Part shown: positions 16,001 to 28,990 of the stretch, in pieces
How the letters are laid out: each line of letters begins with the position of its first letter
How positions within the stretch are numbered: position 1 is the first letter of the stretch
Source of the DNA: Trachythela sp. YZ-2020
Lineage: Eukaryota > Cnidaria > Anthozoa > Malacalcyonacea > Clavulariidae
Length of the DNA: 64,000 bases
Reading direction: 5' to 3'
Assembly (NCBI GenBank): GCA_016169945.1
Contig: JADLSH010000174.1
Span: 20,053-84,052, forward strand
Made by a program: the position numbers and the translations under genes
Notes under the pieces: generated by a model
Told to the model about the DNA's origin: nothing
The model's input: the letters and a program-made list of their open reading frames with translations, nothing else
Database searches by the model: none

Positions 16001-19000
16001 TAACCATTAAATCATATAACCATATAACGGCAACAAAATTAAACCATATAACCATATAAACATATAATCATATATAACCATATAACCATATAACAATATA
16101 ACCATATAACCATATAACCATATAACTTTATAACCATATAACCATATAACCATATAACCATATAACCACATGACCATAAAACCATATAACCCCATAACCC
16201 CATAACCACATAATCACATAACCATTAAATTAAACCATATAACCACATAACCATATAAACATATAACTACATAACCATATAACCACCCTATAACCATATA
16301 ACCATATAACCATATAACCACATAACGACATAACGACATAACCACATAACCACATAACCACATAACCATCTAACCATTAAACCATATAACCACATAACGA
16401 TTACACCATTAAACCATATAACCACATAACCATATAAAGCCATAACCATATAACCACATAACCATATACCCACAAAACCACATAACCACATAACCACATA
16501 ACCACATAACCATTAAACCACATAATCATTATACCATATAACCACATAAACATATAAAGACATAACCATATAACTACATAACCACATAATAACATAACCA
16601 TCTAACCATTAAATCATATAACCATATAACGGTAACAAAATTAAACCATATAACCATATAAACATATAATCATATATAACCATATAACCATATAACAATA
16701 TAACCATATAACCATATAACCATATAACCATATAACCATATAACCATATAACCATATAACCATATAACCATATAACCATATAACCCCATAACCACATAAT
16801 CACATAACCATTAAATTAAACCATATAACCACATAACCACAAAACCATATAAACATATAACTACATAACCATATAACCACATAACCACATGACCATATAA
16901 CCTTTAAACCATATAACCATATAACCACATAACGACATAACGACATAACCACATAACCACATAACCACATAACCATCTAACCATTAAACCATATAACCAC
17001 ATAACGATTACACCATTAAACCATATAACCACATAACCACATAACCATATAACCATATAACCATATAACCACATAACCACATAACCATTAAACCATATAA
17101 CCACATAACCACATAACCATATAACCATATAACCGTATAACCAAATAATCACATTATCAGATAACCATTAAACCATATAACCACATAACCACAAAACCAT
17201 ATAACCATATAACCATATAATCACATAACCATATAACCACATACCCACATAACCACATAAACACATAACCATTAAAACATATAACCATTAAACCATATAA
17301 CCACATAACCCTATAAAGACATAAGCATATCACCATATCACCATATAACTACATAATCATATAACCATATAACCACATAACCACATAACCACATAAACAA
17401 ATAACCATTAAACCACATAACCATTAAACCATATAACCACATAACCACATAAACGTATAACCACATAACCATTTTACCACCTAAACACATAACCACATAA
17501 CCATTGAACCACATAACCATTAAACCATATTAGCACATAAACATATAACGACATAACCATATAACCACCTAACCACACAACCACATAAACACATAACCAT
17601 TAAACCATATAACCATTAAACCATATAACCACATAACCATATAAAGACATAAGCATATCAACATATCACCATATAACTACATAATCATATAACCATATAA
17701 CCATATAACCACATAACCACATAAACACATAACCACATAAACAAATAACCATTAAACCACATAACCATTAAACCATATAACCACATAACCACATAACCTT
17801 ATAACCGCCTAACCACATAACCATTAAACCATATAACCACATAACCATATAACCACATAACCATATAACCACATAACCACATAACCACATAATCATTAAA
17901 CCATATAACCACATAACCATTAAACCATATAACCATATAACTATATAACCATATAACCATATAACCCATATAACCATATAACCATATAACCACATAACCA
18001 CATAACCACATAACCATATAACCATATAACCATATAACCATATAACCATATAATCACATAACCATTAAACAATATAACCATATAAACTTACAACCACATA
18101 ACCACATAACCATATAACCACATAACCATACAACCATTAAACCATATAACACATAACCACATTACCATATAACTACATAACCATATAACCACATGACCAC
18201 ATAACCAATAAACCATATACCCTTATAAACACGTAACAATATACAAATTAAACCATATAACCACATAACCACATAACTACATAACCACATAACCGTATAA
18301 CCACATAACCATTAAAACCACATAATTATTAAACCATATAACCACATAACCATATAACTACATAATCACATAGCCACATAACCACATAACCACATGACCA
18401 TATAACCATTAAACCACATAACCACATAACCAATAAACAATATACCCTTATAAACACGTAACAATGTAAATATTAAACCATATAACCACATAACCACATA
18501 ACCATATAACCACATAAGCACATAACCGTATAAGCACATAACCACACAACCATTAAACCACATAACTGTTAAACCATATAACCACATAACCATAATAACA
18601 TAACCATATAACCATAACACATATTCACATAACCACATAACCATAACCACATAACCATAACCATATAACCATTAACCATATAACCATATAACCACATAAC
18701 CATATAACCACATAACAATATAACCATATAACCACATAACCACATTAAACCATATAACCACATAACCACATAACCACATAACCATATAACCATAACCATA
18801 TAACCATATAACCACATAACCACATAACCACATAACCATATAACCATAAACCATAACCATATAACCATATAACCACATAACCATAACCATATAACCATAT
18901 AACCACATAACCATATAACCACATAAACCACATATAACCATATAACATAAACATATAAATATAACCACATAACCATATAACCACATAACCATATAACCAT

Positions 19001-21338
19001 ATTACCACATAACCACATAAACCACATAACCACATAACCATATAACCACATAACCATTAAACCATATAACCACATAACCATATAACCATATAACCATATA
19101 ACCATAACCACATAACCATATAACCATATAACCACATAACCATTAAACCACATAACCATAACCATATAACCATAACCATATAACCACATAACCATAACCA
19201 TATATAAACCATAAACATATAACCACATAACAATTAAACCATATAACCACATAACCATATAATCATACATAACCATATAACCACATAACCACATAACCAC
19301 ATAAACATAACCATATAACCATATAACCATATAACCACATAACCATATAACCATATAACCATATAACCATATAACCATATAACCACATAACCACATAACC
19401 ATATAACCATTAAACCATATAACCACATAACCATATAACCATATAAACCATATAACCACATAACCATATAACCATAACCACATAACCATATAACCATTAA
19501 ACCACATAACTACATAACCATATAACCATATAACCATATAACCACATAACCATATAACCATTAAACCACATAACCATATAACCATATAACCATATAACCA
19601 TAAAACCATATAACCACATAACCACATAACCATTAAACCATATAACCACATAACCATATAAACATATGACCACATAACGATGTAAACATATAACCACATA
19701 ACCATTAAACAACATAACCATATAACCACATAACACATAACCATAATCATTAAACCATATAACCACATAACCATATAACCATTAAACCATATAACTATAT
19801 AACCATATAACCATATAACCACATAACCATATAACCATTAAACCATATAACCACATAACCACATAACACATAACCATATAACCATATAATCACATAACCA
19901 TATAACCATATAACCACATATAACCATATAACCATATAACCATATAATCACATAACCATTACAACCATTAAACCATATAACCACACATAACCATATAACA
20001 TAACCATATAACCATATAACCACATAACCACATAACCACATAAACATATAACCATTAAACCATATAACCACATAACCACATAACCATTAAACCATATAAC
20101 CATATAACCATATAACCATATAACCACATAACCATATAACCATATAACCATAACCATATAACCATATAATAACACATAACCATATAAACCATATAAAACC
20201 ATATAACTAACCATATACCATATAACCATATAACCATATAAACCATATAACAACATAACCATTTAACCATATAACCATATTACATATAACCATATAAACA
20301 TATAACCATATAACCACATAACCATATAACCATATAACCACATAACCATATAACCACATAATCATATAACCATATAACCATTAAACCACATAACCATATA
20401 ACCATATAACCATATAACCATATAACCACATAACCATATAACCATATAACCATATAACCACATAATTATATCCAATAACCACCATATAATATAACCATAA
20501 CACCATAACCACATAACCATATAAACCATAATAACAACATCATATAACCACATAACCACATAACCATATAACCATTAAACCATATAACCATATAACCATA
20601 TAACCACATAACCATATAACCATATAATCACATAACCATATAACCACATAACCACATGACCATATAACCATTAAACCACATAACCATTAAACCATATACC
20701 CACATAACCATATAAAGACATAAGCATATCACCATATCACCATATAACTACATAATCATATAACCATATAACCACATAACCACATAACCACATAAACAAA
20801 TAACCATTAAACCACATAACCATTAAACCATATAACCACACAACCACATAAACGTATAACCACATAACCATTTTACCACCTAAACACATAACCACATAAC
20901 CATTGGACCACATAACCATTAAACCATATTAGCACATAAACATATAACGACATAACCATATAACCACCTAACCACACAACCACATAATCATTAAACCATT
21001 TAACCACATAACCATTAAACCATTAAACCATATAACTATATAACTATATAACCATATAACCATATAATCATATAATCGCATAACAATACACACTCATAAC
21101 CACATAACCACATAACCACATAACCATATAACCATATAACCATATAACCATATAAACCATATAACCACATTAAACCATTAAACGATATAACCATATAAAC
21201 TTACAACCACATAACCACATAACCATATAACCACATAACCATACAACCATTAAACCACATAACACATAACCATATAACTACATAACCATATAACCACATG
21301 ACCATATAACCATTAAACCACATAACCAATAAACCATA
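10041..21338. repeat. Octamer satellite S1, block b
   Basis: The largest S1 block, the same CCAYATAA octamer. Nested higher-order repeats are visible. The ACGG(C/T)AACAAAATTAAA marker recurs at 10,327, 10,930, 15,426, 16,027 and 16,629, giving periods of 603, 601 and 602 bp. A different segment with GCATATCACC and GTATAACCACATAACC variants recurs near 11,760, 17,320 and 20,720, almost unchanged. The variant ATACCCTTATAAACACG recurs near 12,370, 18,215 and 18,446. Between about 18,340 and 20,640 the octamer register is disturbed by many 2- to 6-bp indels (CCATAACCATA and similar), unlike the regular flanks. Minus frames are open, but I see no gene. Confidence 0.95.
18340..20640. repeat. Register-disrupted zone within S1
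   Basis: This part of the satellite has frequent short units (CCATAA, AACACATAA, ATATAAACC) that break the 8-bp phase, and it lacks the ~0.6-kb marker seen elsewhere. It still shows a minus frame of 417 codons (18,569-19,822) because every frame of the repeat is open, so indels do not introduce stops. It looks like an older or less homogenised part of the array; that is an inference from irregularity alone. Confidence 0.6.
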
Positions 21339-21359
21339 GATAGATAGATCAACTTTATT
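21339..21359 (-). other. LINE-2 3' terminus: poly(A) signal and tetranucleotide tail
   Basis: AATAAA on the minus strand lies about 8 nt before a TATC tandem tail that abuts the satellite unit. As with LINE-1 the tail is a tetranucleotide, but a different one, so LINE-1 and LINE-2 are different families or subfamilies of similar build. Confidence 0.7.
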
Positions 21360-21500
21360 TAAACACATTGGCCTTTTCAGCAAAAGCTGATTTCCAAAAG
21401 GGATGTGTACTTACAAATTATTATTTACATACTAGCTCTAATATTACATACATAACAAATACAATTATATACCTATTTAGACAAAAAATTAACTACTACT

Positions 21501-24338
21501 TTAAGTCGAGATTAAGGTCGAGGAAGATAGCTTTTTACAGAACGAATTATACGATACCGAATTGCGTATCTCTTCAGGTATCTGATTCCATAGTTTAGCC
21601 CCACAATATTGGAAGCTTTTTTTTAAGGATTCCGTTTTTGGTCTTGGAATATAAAACCTTGTTGAAGAACCTCTCAGATTATGGTCATGAATGGTATTCA
21701 GATTTTGGAAAGCTTCGCATAGTCGTTGGGGGGCTAAACCATTAACTGTCTTGTACATGAGCCTGGCTTTCATTTGTGCCCTACGCTCTTCAAGTGTTAC
21801 CCAGCCTAGAGATTTTCGTGCCAAAATAGACTGACCATGTTCATTTTTTAAGTTCATGATCAACCTAGCCGCTCTGTTTTGGAATTTCTGTAGACGTTCG
21901 CTTAGGCCTTTATTAAGTGTATCCCATACTTCACAGCAATAATCAAAATAAGGTTGGATTAAGGCATTATAAACTTTTATCAAAATGTCTTGTTCGACAT
22001 ACTCCCTCATTTTTCTAATAGCCCCAATACCTGATGATATTTTACTGCTAATATGGTTAATGTGTTTTTCCCAACTCAAGTTTTCGTCTAATTCAACTCC
22101 AAGAGCTTTGGTATTTTTAACTTTTTTAATCAATTGATTATTTATTTTAACTCCTTGATGGGTATCAATATTACTTATTTTATGTCGTGTTCCAATTACA
22201 ACATACTCGGTTTTCATTATATTTAGACTTAGTTTATTTGCACAAAGCCATTTCTGAACATTCCTCATGTCTACGCTCGCCCTCTCTTCCGCCTCACTAA
22301 TTGTTCTGCCTACTGCCGTTAAGTTAGTATCATCAGCAAACATTCTTGGAGTTGTGCGTTCTAGGCAGCTTGGCAAATCATTTATATACATAATAAATAA
22401 GAGAGGGCCGAGTATACTTCCCTGAGGAATGCCACAAATGATTTCTTTCTCCACCGAGAGTATACTGGCCAATTGACCACTTTGAGTTCGGTGCGTCAAA
22501 TAGCAACGTAAAAGATTTAATGCTTTCCTTTGGAAACCATACATTTCAAACTTACTTAACAGTATTTCGTGGTCGACTGTATCGAATGCTTTTTTTAGGT
22601 CAAGAAAAATAACTAAGTTATACAGCCCACGGTCCATGTTGGTATACCATTCGTTCGTACAATCCAATAATGTAGTAGTTGTGGAATGATAAGGTCTGAA
22701 ACCAAATTGGTGTTTTGAGAAAAGATTATTCTGGTTAAGATACTCATACATTTGATCATACATAATTCTTTCCATAAGTTTACTTACTACAGGAAGGATT
22801 GATATCGGTCTATAGTTGTCCAACATGGACCGCTGACCTTTCTTAAACAATGGAATAACCCTTGCAGCTTTCCAATCAGAAGGAAATTGATCCGAGTCAA
22901 TTGACATATTAAAAATCTCAGTAAGAGAAGGTGCAATAACTGGAGCTGCTACTTGTAGAATTTTAGCTGAAATTTTATCCATTCCAGTCTCTTTGGTGGT
23001 AGACAAATTAACTAGAAGAGTGTAAACCAATGTTACACTCACTGGTCGAAATGAGAAACTGTTCTTTGTCTTAGATTTTTGTTGAGTAATAAAATCTCGA
23101 AAACTAACGTCATTGTCATTTGGAATAGACTCAGCAAGCTTTGGGCCAATATTAATAAAATGATCATTAAAAATGTCGACTAATTCGTCGGTCGATGTAA
23201 CAGTTTTACCTGGAAGTTTAATTTCATTAATCGTAGTCTGTTTTCTGTTTCGACCTAATATATCGTTTATTGTTCTCCAAGCATATTTAGGATTCTGTTT
23301 ATTATTTGTGAATTTGTTTGCATCATAGTATCTTTTAGCACTGCGCAAAGCAGTGTTAGCAACATTTCTAGATGACTTATATAGTCTCCAGTCTTCTTCT
23401 TTATTTGTCTTTATTGCTTTACGCTTAAGAGCATCTCTTTTAAATAATTTTTCCTTTACTTCCAGCTTACCCAAGGAATATTGCCCCTTTTCTTAGTCTT
23501 TTACTCTCACAGGGGCATGTTTATCCAGCACATCTACAAAGAATGTTTTCCATAACCGCCACATTTCATCTACATTTCTTTTAAATCTTATTTCTTCCCA
23601 AGGTATATTTTGTAAGTCATATAGAAAGCCTGAAACATTAAAATTCTTAAAATTTCTATACTCGACAGAACCTTGTAAATCAGTTTTTATTCTTGTACTT
23701 ATTTTCCGAATACTATAAATGAGGCTGTGATCACTAATTCCGAGATGGACTACACCTGAAAAAATTATTTTTTCAGGCATTGACGCAATTACTACATCCA
23801 ATAATGATTGGCTAGACTGGGTAATACGCGTAGGGTTATTAATTAATTGTGTAAGCTGATATAATTCCAAAACGTCTTGAAGCCTTCTAGTGGTGGACAA
23901 AGTTGGTTCTAGCATATTACAATTTAAATCTCCCAAAATATAAAATTCTATATTTTCATCATCAATTGATTTGATTAGCCTCTCAATTTTTATAAACACT
24001 TCACTAGCGGAACATGGTGGTCTATAAATACTTGAAACTATAAAAGATTGACTATTAGCCTGCTTAATTTCCACACAGACAGCTTCAAGGCCTGTTGGAA
24101 TTAGATCAGGGCGATTTTCATAATTTATATGGCGTCTTATATAAATACATACCCCTCCTCCATTTCTATTCCGATCAGCACGTAGCAAGTCATAACCTTC
24201 AATGCTAACAATCCCATCGGAAATAGTGGAGTCCAAACGGGTTTCATTAACTGCTAAAACATCTAGATATTTATCATGAAGTAATAATCGGATTTCATCA
24301 AGGTGTTTCGGAAGGCTAGCTACATTAAGCATAGCCAT
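21501..24338 (-). pseudogene. LINE-2 ORF2: APE endonuclease plus reverse transcriptase, one nonsense codon
   Basis: A single frame of 945 residues plus one internal stop. From the ATG at 24,336-24,338 the endonuclease reads LNVASLPKHLDEI, VNETRLD (Glu32), SSIYRPP, LGDLNCN (Asp137, Asn139) and GISDHSL (202-204), ending HAPVRVKD. A TAA stop follows at 23,493-23,495. The same frame continues at once with a basic linker (KLFKRDALKRKA, SAKRYYDANKF, YAWRTIND) and the RT: NYRPISILPVVSKLMER, HQFGFRPYHST, motif A LDLKKAFDTVDH, GIPQGSILGPLLF, FADD (22,329-22,340), LSLNIMKTEYV, ALGVELDENLSW, and a WNQIPEEIR C-terminal block. All catalytic motifs are intact, so one base change separates it from an open ORF2. 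The true N-terminus may lie beyond the 5' truncation. It is probably a dead copy. Confidence 0.92.
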
Positions 24339-24456
24339 CTTAAAACCCCTTGTTTTCGGAATATTTAAAGAGGCATCATTAGCACTCCTCCTCGACCCGT
24401 CCTCATTTCAATTATGCGAACTTAAGATATATGAAAAGTTTGCCTGAAGCAAAGAG

Positions 24457-27400
24457 ATACCCTTATAAACACGTAACAATATAAAAATTAAACCGTATAA
24501 CCACATAACCACATAACCATATAACTACATAACCACATAACCGTATAACCACATAGCCACATAGCCATTAAACCACATAACTATTAAACCATTAAACCAC
24601 ATAACACATAACCACACAACCGTATAACTACATAACCATATAACCAGATGACCATATAACCATTAAACCACATAACCACATAACCAATAAACCATATAGG
24701 CCTACCCTTATAAACACGTAACAATATAAAAATTAAGCCATATAACCACATAACCACATAACCATATAACTACATAACCACATAACCGTATAACCACATA
24801 ACCATTAAACCACATAACTATTAAACCATTTAACCACATAACCGTGTAATGACATAACCATATAACCACATACCACATATTCACATAACCACATAACCAC
24901 ATAACCATTAAACCACTTAACCAATATACCATATAACCACATAACGATATAACGACAAAACCACCTAAGCACATAACCACATAACGACATAACGACATGA
25001 CCACATAAACACATAACTATCTAACCATTAAACCATATAACCACATAACCACATAGCCACATAACCATATAACCGTATAACCATATAACCACATAACTAC
25101 ATAATCAGATAACCATTAAACCACATAACCACATGACCATATAACCATTAAACCACATAACCATATAACCATATAACCACATAACCATATAGCCACATAA
25201 CCATATAACCATTAAACCATATAACCACATAACCACATAACTATATAATCACATAACCATATAACCACATTACCACATAACCATATAACCACACAACCAC
25301 ATAACCACTTAAACACATAACCATTAAACCACATAACCATTAAACCACATAACCTTTAAACCATATACCCACATAACCATATAAAGACATAAGCATATCA
25401 CCCTATAACTACATAACCATATAACCATATAACCACATGACCACGTAACCACATAACCATTAAGCCACAGAACCATTTAACCATATAACCATATAACCAC
25501 ATAAACATATAACCACATAATCACATAACCATTTTACCACCTAACCACATTACCATTAAAGCACATAACCATTAAACCATATAACCACATAAACATATAA
25601 CGACATAACAATATAACCGCATAACCACATAATCACATAATCATTAAAAAATATAACCACATAACCATTAAATCATTAAACCATATAACTATATCACCAT
25701 ATAACCACATAACCATATAACCATTAAACCATATAACGACATAACCACATAACCACATAATCATATAACCATATAATCACATAACCATATGACCATATAA
25801 CCACATAACCATATAACCATTAAACCATATAACCACATAACCACATAACTACATAACAACATACCGACATAACCACATAACCACATAACCACATAACCAC
25901 ATAACCATATAACCATATAAATACATAACCATATAACCATATAACAACATGACCATATAACCACATAACCACATAACTATATAATCACATAACCATATAA
26001 CCACATTACCACATAACCACATAACCACACAACCACATAACCACTTAAACACATAACCACTTAAACACATAACCATTAAACCACATAACCATCAAACCAC
26101 ATAACCTTTAAGCCATATAATCAAATAACCACATAAACATATAACCACATAACCACATAACCATTTTACCAGCTAACCACATTACCATTAAAGCACATAA
26201 CCATTAAACCATATAACCACATAAACATATAACGACATAACCATATAACCACATAACCACATAACCATATAACCAAATAACAACATGACCATATAACCAC
26301 ATAACCATATAACCATTAAACCATATAACCACATAACCACATAACCATATAACCATATAATCACATAACCATATAACCACATAACCACAAAACCATATAA
26401 TCACATAACTACATAACCACATAACAATATAAAGACATAAGCCTATCACCATATAACTACATAACCATATAATCATATAACCACATAACCACATAACCAC
26501 ATAACCACATAACCACATAACCATTAAGCCACATAACCATTTAACCATATAACCATATAACCACATAAACATATAACCACATACCCACATAACCATTTTA
26601 CCACCTAACCACATAACCATTAAAGCACATAACCAATAAACCATATAACCACATAAATATATATCGATATAACCATATAACCACATATCCACATAACTAT
26701 ATAATCACATAACCATATAACCACATTACCACATAACCATATATCCACACAACCACATAACCACTTAAACACATAACCACTTAAACACATAACCATTAAA
26801 CCACATAACCATCAAACCACATAACCTTTAAACCATAGAATCAAATAACCACATAAACATATAACCACATAACCACATAACCATTTTACCAGCTAACCAC
26901 ATTACCATTAAAGCACATAACCATTAAACCATATAACCACATAAACATATAACGACATAACCATATAACCACATAACCACATAACCACATAACCACATAA
27001 CCACATAACCACATAACCACATAACCACATAACCATATAACCATTAAACCATATAACCACATAACCACATAACCACATAACCATATAACCATATAATCAC
27101 ATAACCATATAACCACATAACCACAAAACCATATAATCACATAACTACATAACCACATAACAATATAAAGACATAAGCCTATCACCATATAACTACATAA
27201 CCATATAATCATATAACCACATAACCACATAACCACATAACCACATAACCACATAACCATTAAGCCACATAACCATTTAACCATATAACCATATAACCAC
27301 ATAAACATATAACCACATACCCACATAACCATTTTACCACCTAACCACATAACCATTAAAGCACATAACCAATAAACCATATAACCACATAAATATATAT

Positions 27401-28691
27401 CGATATAACCATATAACCACATAACCACATAATCACATAATCATTAAACCATATAACCACATAACCATTAAATCATTAAACCATATAACTATATAACTAT
27501 ATAACCATATAGCCACATAACCATATAATCATTAAACCATATAACCACATAGCCACATAACCATATAACCATATAATCACATAACCATATAACCACATAA
27601 TCACATAACCATATAACCATTATACCACATAACCACATAACCGCATAACCACATAAACACATAACCACATAACCACATAACCACATAACCATATAACCAT
27701 TAAACCATATAACCACATAACCACATAACCATATAACAATATAACCACATATCCACATAATCAGATAACCATTATCCCATATAACCACATAACCACATAA
27801 CCATATAACCACATAAACACATAACCATTAAACCACATAACCATTAAACCATTAAACCATATACCCACATAACCATATAAGGACATAAGCATATCACCAT
27901 AACACCATATAACTACATAATCATATAACCATATAACCATATAACCACATAACCACATAACCACATAAACACATAACCACATAACCACATAACCATATAA
28001 CCATATAACAATATAACCACATATCCACATAATCAGATAACCATTATCCCATATAACCAAATAACCAATAACCATATAAATACATAACCATATAACCATA
28101 TAACCACATGACCATATAACCACATAACCATATAACCATTAAACCATATAACCACATAACCACATAACCATACAACCATATAAACATATTACCATATAAC
28201 CACATAACCACAAAACCATATAACCACATAACCACATAACGACATAAACACATAACCATTAAACCATATAACCATTAAACCATATAACCACATAACCATA
28301 TAAAGCCATAACCATATAACCACATAACCATATACCCACAAAACCACATAACCACATGACCATATAACCTTTAAACCATATAACCATATAACCACATAAC
28401 GACATAACGACATAACCACATGACCACATAACCACATAACCATCTAACCATTAAACCATATAACCACATAACGATTACACCATTAAACCATATAACCACA
28501 TAACCATATAAAGCCATAACCATATAACCACATAACCATATACCCACAAAACCACATAACCACATAACCATTAAACCACATAATCATTATACCATATAAC
28601 TACATAGCCACATAATAACATAACCATCTAACCATTAAATCATATAACCATATAACGGTAACAAAATTAAACCATATAACCATATAAACAT
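24457..28691. repeat. Octamer satellite S1, block c
   Basis: Same octamer satellite. It resumes mid-repeat with ATACCCTTATAAACACG, the half-site left by the LINE-2 insertion; that variant recurs at about 24,712. A segment at 26,204-26,692 is repeated almost exactly at 26,940-27,428 (offset 736 bp), a recent tandem duplication. Block c ends in the ACGGTAACAAAATTAAA higher-order unit (28,655), inside which LINE-3 is inserted. No gene is visible. Confidence 0.95.
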
Positions 28692-28990
28692 ATTTTTTAT
28701 TTTTTTATTTTACAAGATTCGCCGCACCAAACAATTATTAAACTTATTCAAATACCTACAAGTACATTGGCTGGGACTGACCACAGAGATAAACTCCAAT
28801 AACGGGGTCCCGACAAAAATGACAAATTACTATACATGTACAAAAACATTTATTGGCTTTCGCCAAACTGTCAACAACATGTTCTGAAAGATAAGTTTTG
28901 AATAGGACGAGTACAGTTGCATTTGACGCACACCGATTTAAAGGTTCTAGGATTGTCCGGGTTGTAGACGTGTTCTAGAAGGTTAAAGTA

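Larger units (their letters stand above)
21339..24456 (-). mobile_element. LINE-2: 5'-truncated APE-type non-LTR retrotransposon
   Basis: Minus-strand LINE of about 3.12 kb. Its 3' end is AATAAA (21,354-21,359) followed by a short GTTGATC stretch and about three TATC repeats. Its 5' end lies about 115 nt upstream of the endonuclease, with no ORF1, so it is truncated or belongs to a family whose ORF1 is missing here. The insertion site can be read from unoccupied repeats at about 12,352-12,390 and 18,205-18,240: AACCAATAAACCATA runs directly into TACCCTTATAAACACG. In this copy the element sits exactly between those halves, with at most 1 bp shared, so there is no target-site duplication. Confidence 0.93.

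Noticed and set aside
437..28571. Many minus-strand frames of 60-417 codons rich in Met, Val, Trp, Leu, Tyr and Gly
   Set aside because: They are translations of the CCAYATAA satellite. The repeat has no stop in any minus frame, overlapping frames give the same peptide, and no independent coding signal is present.
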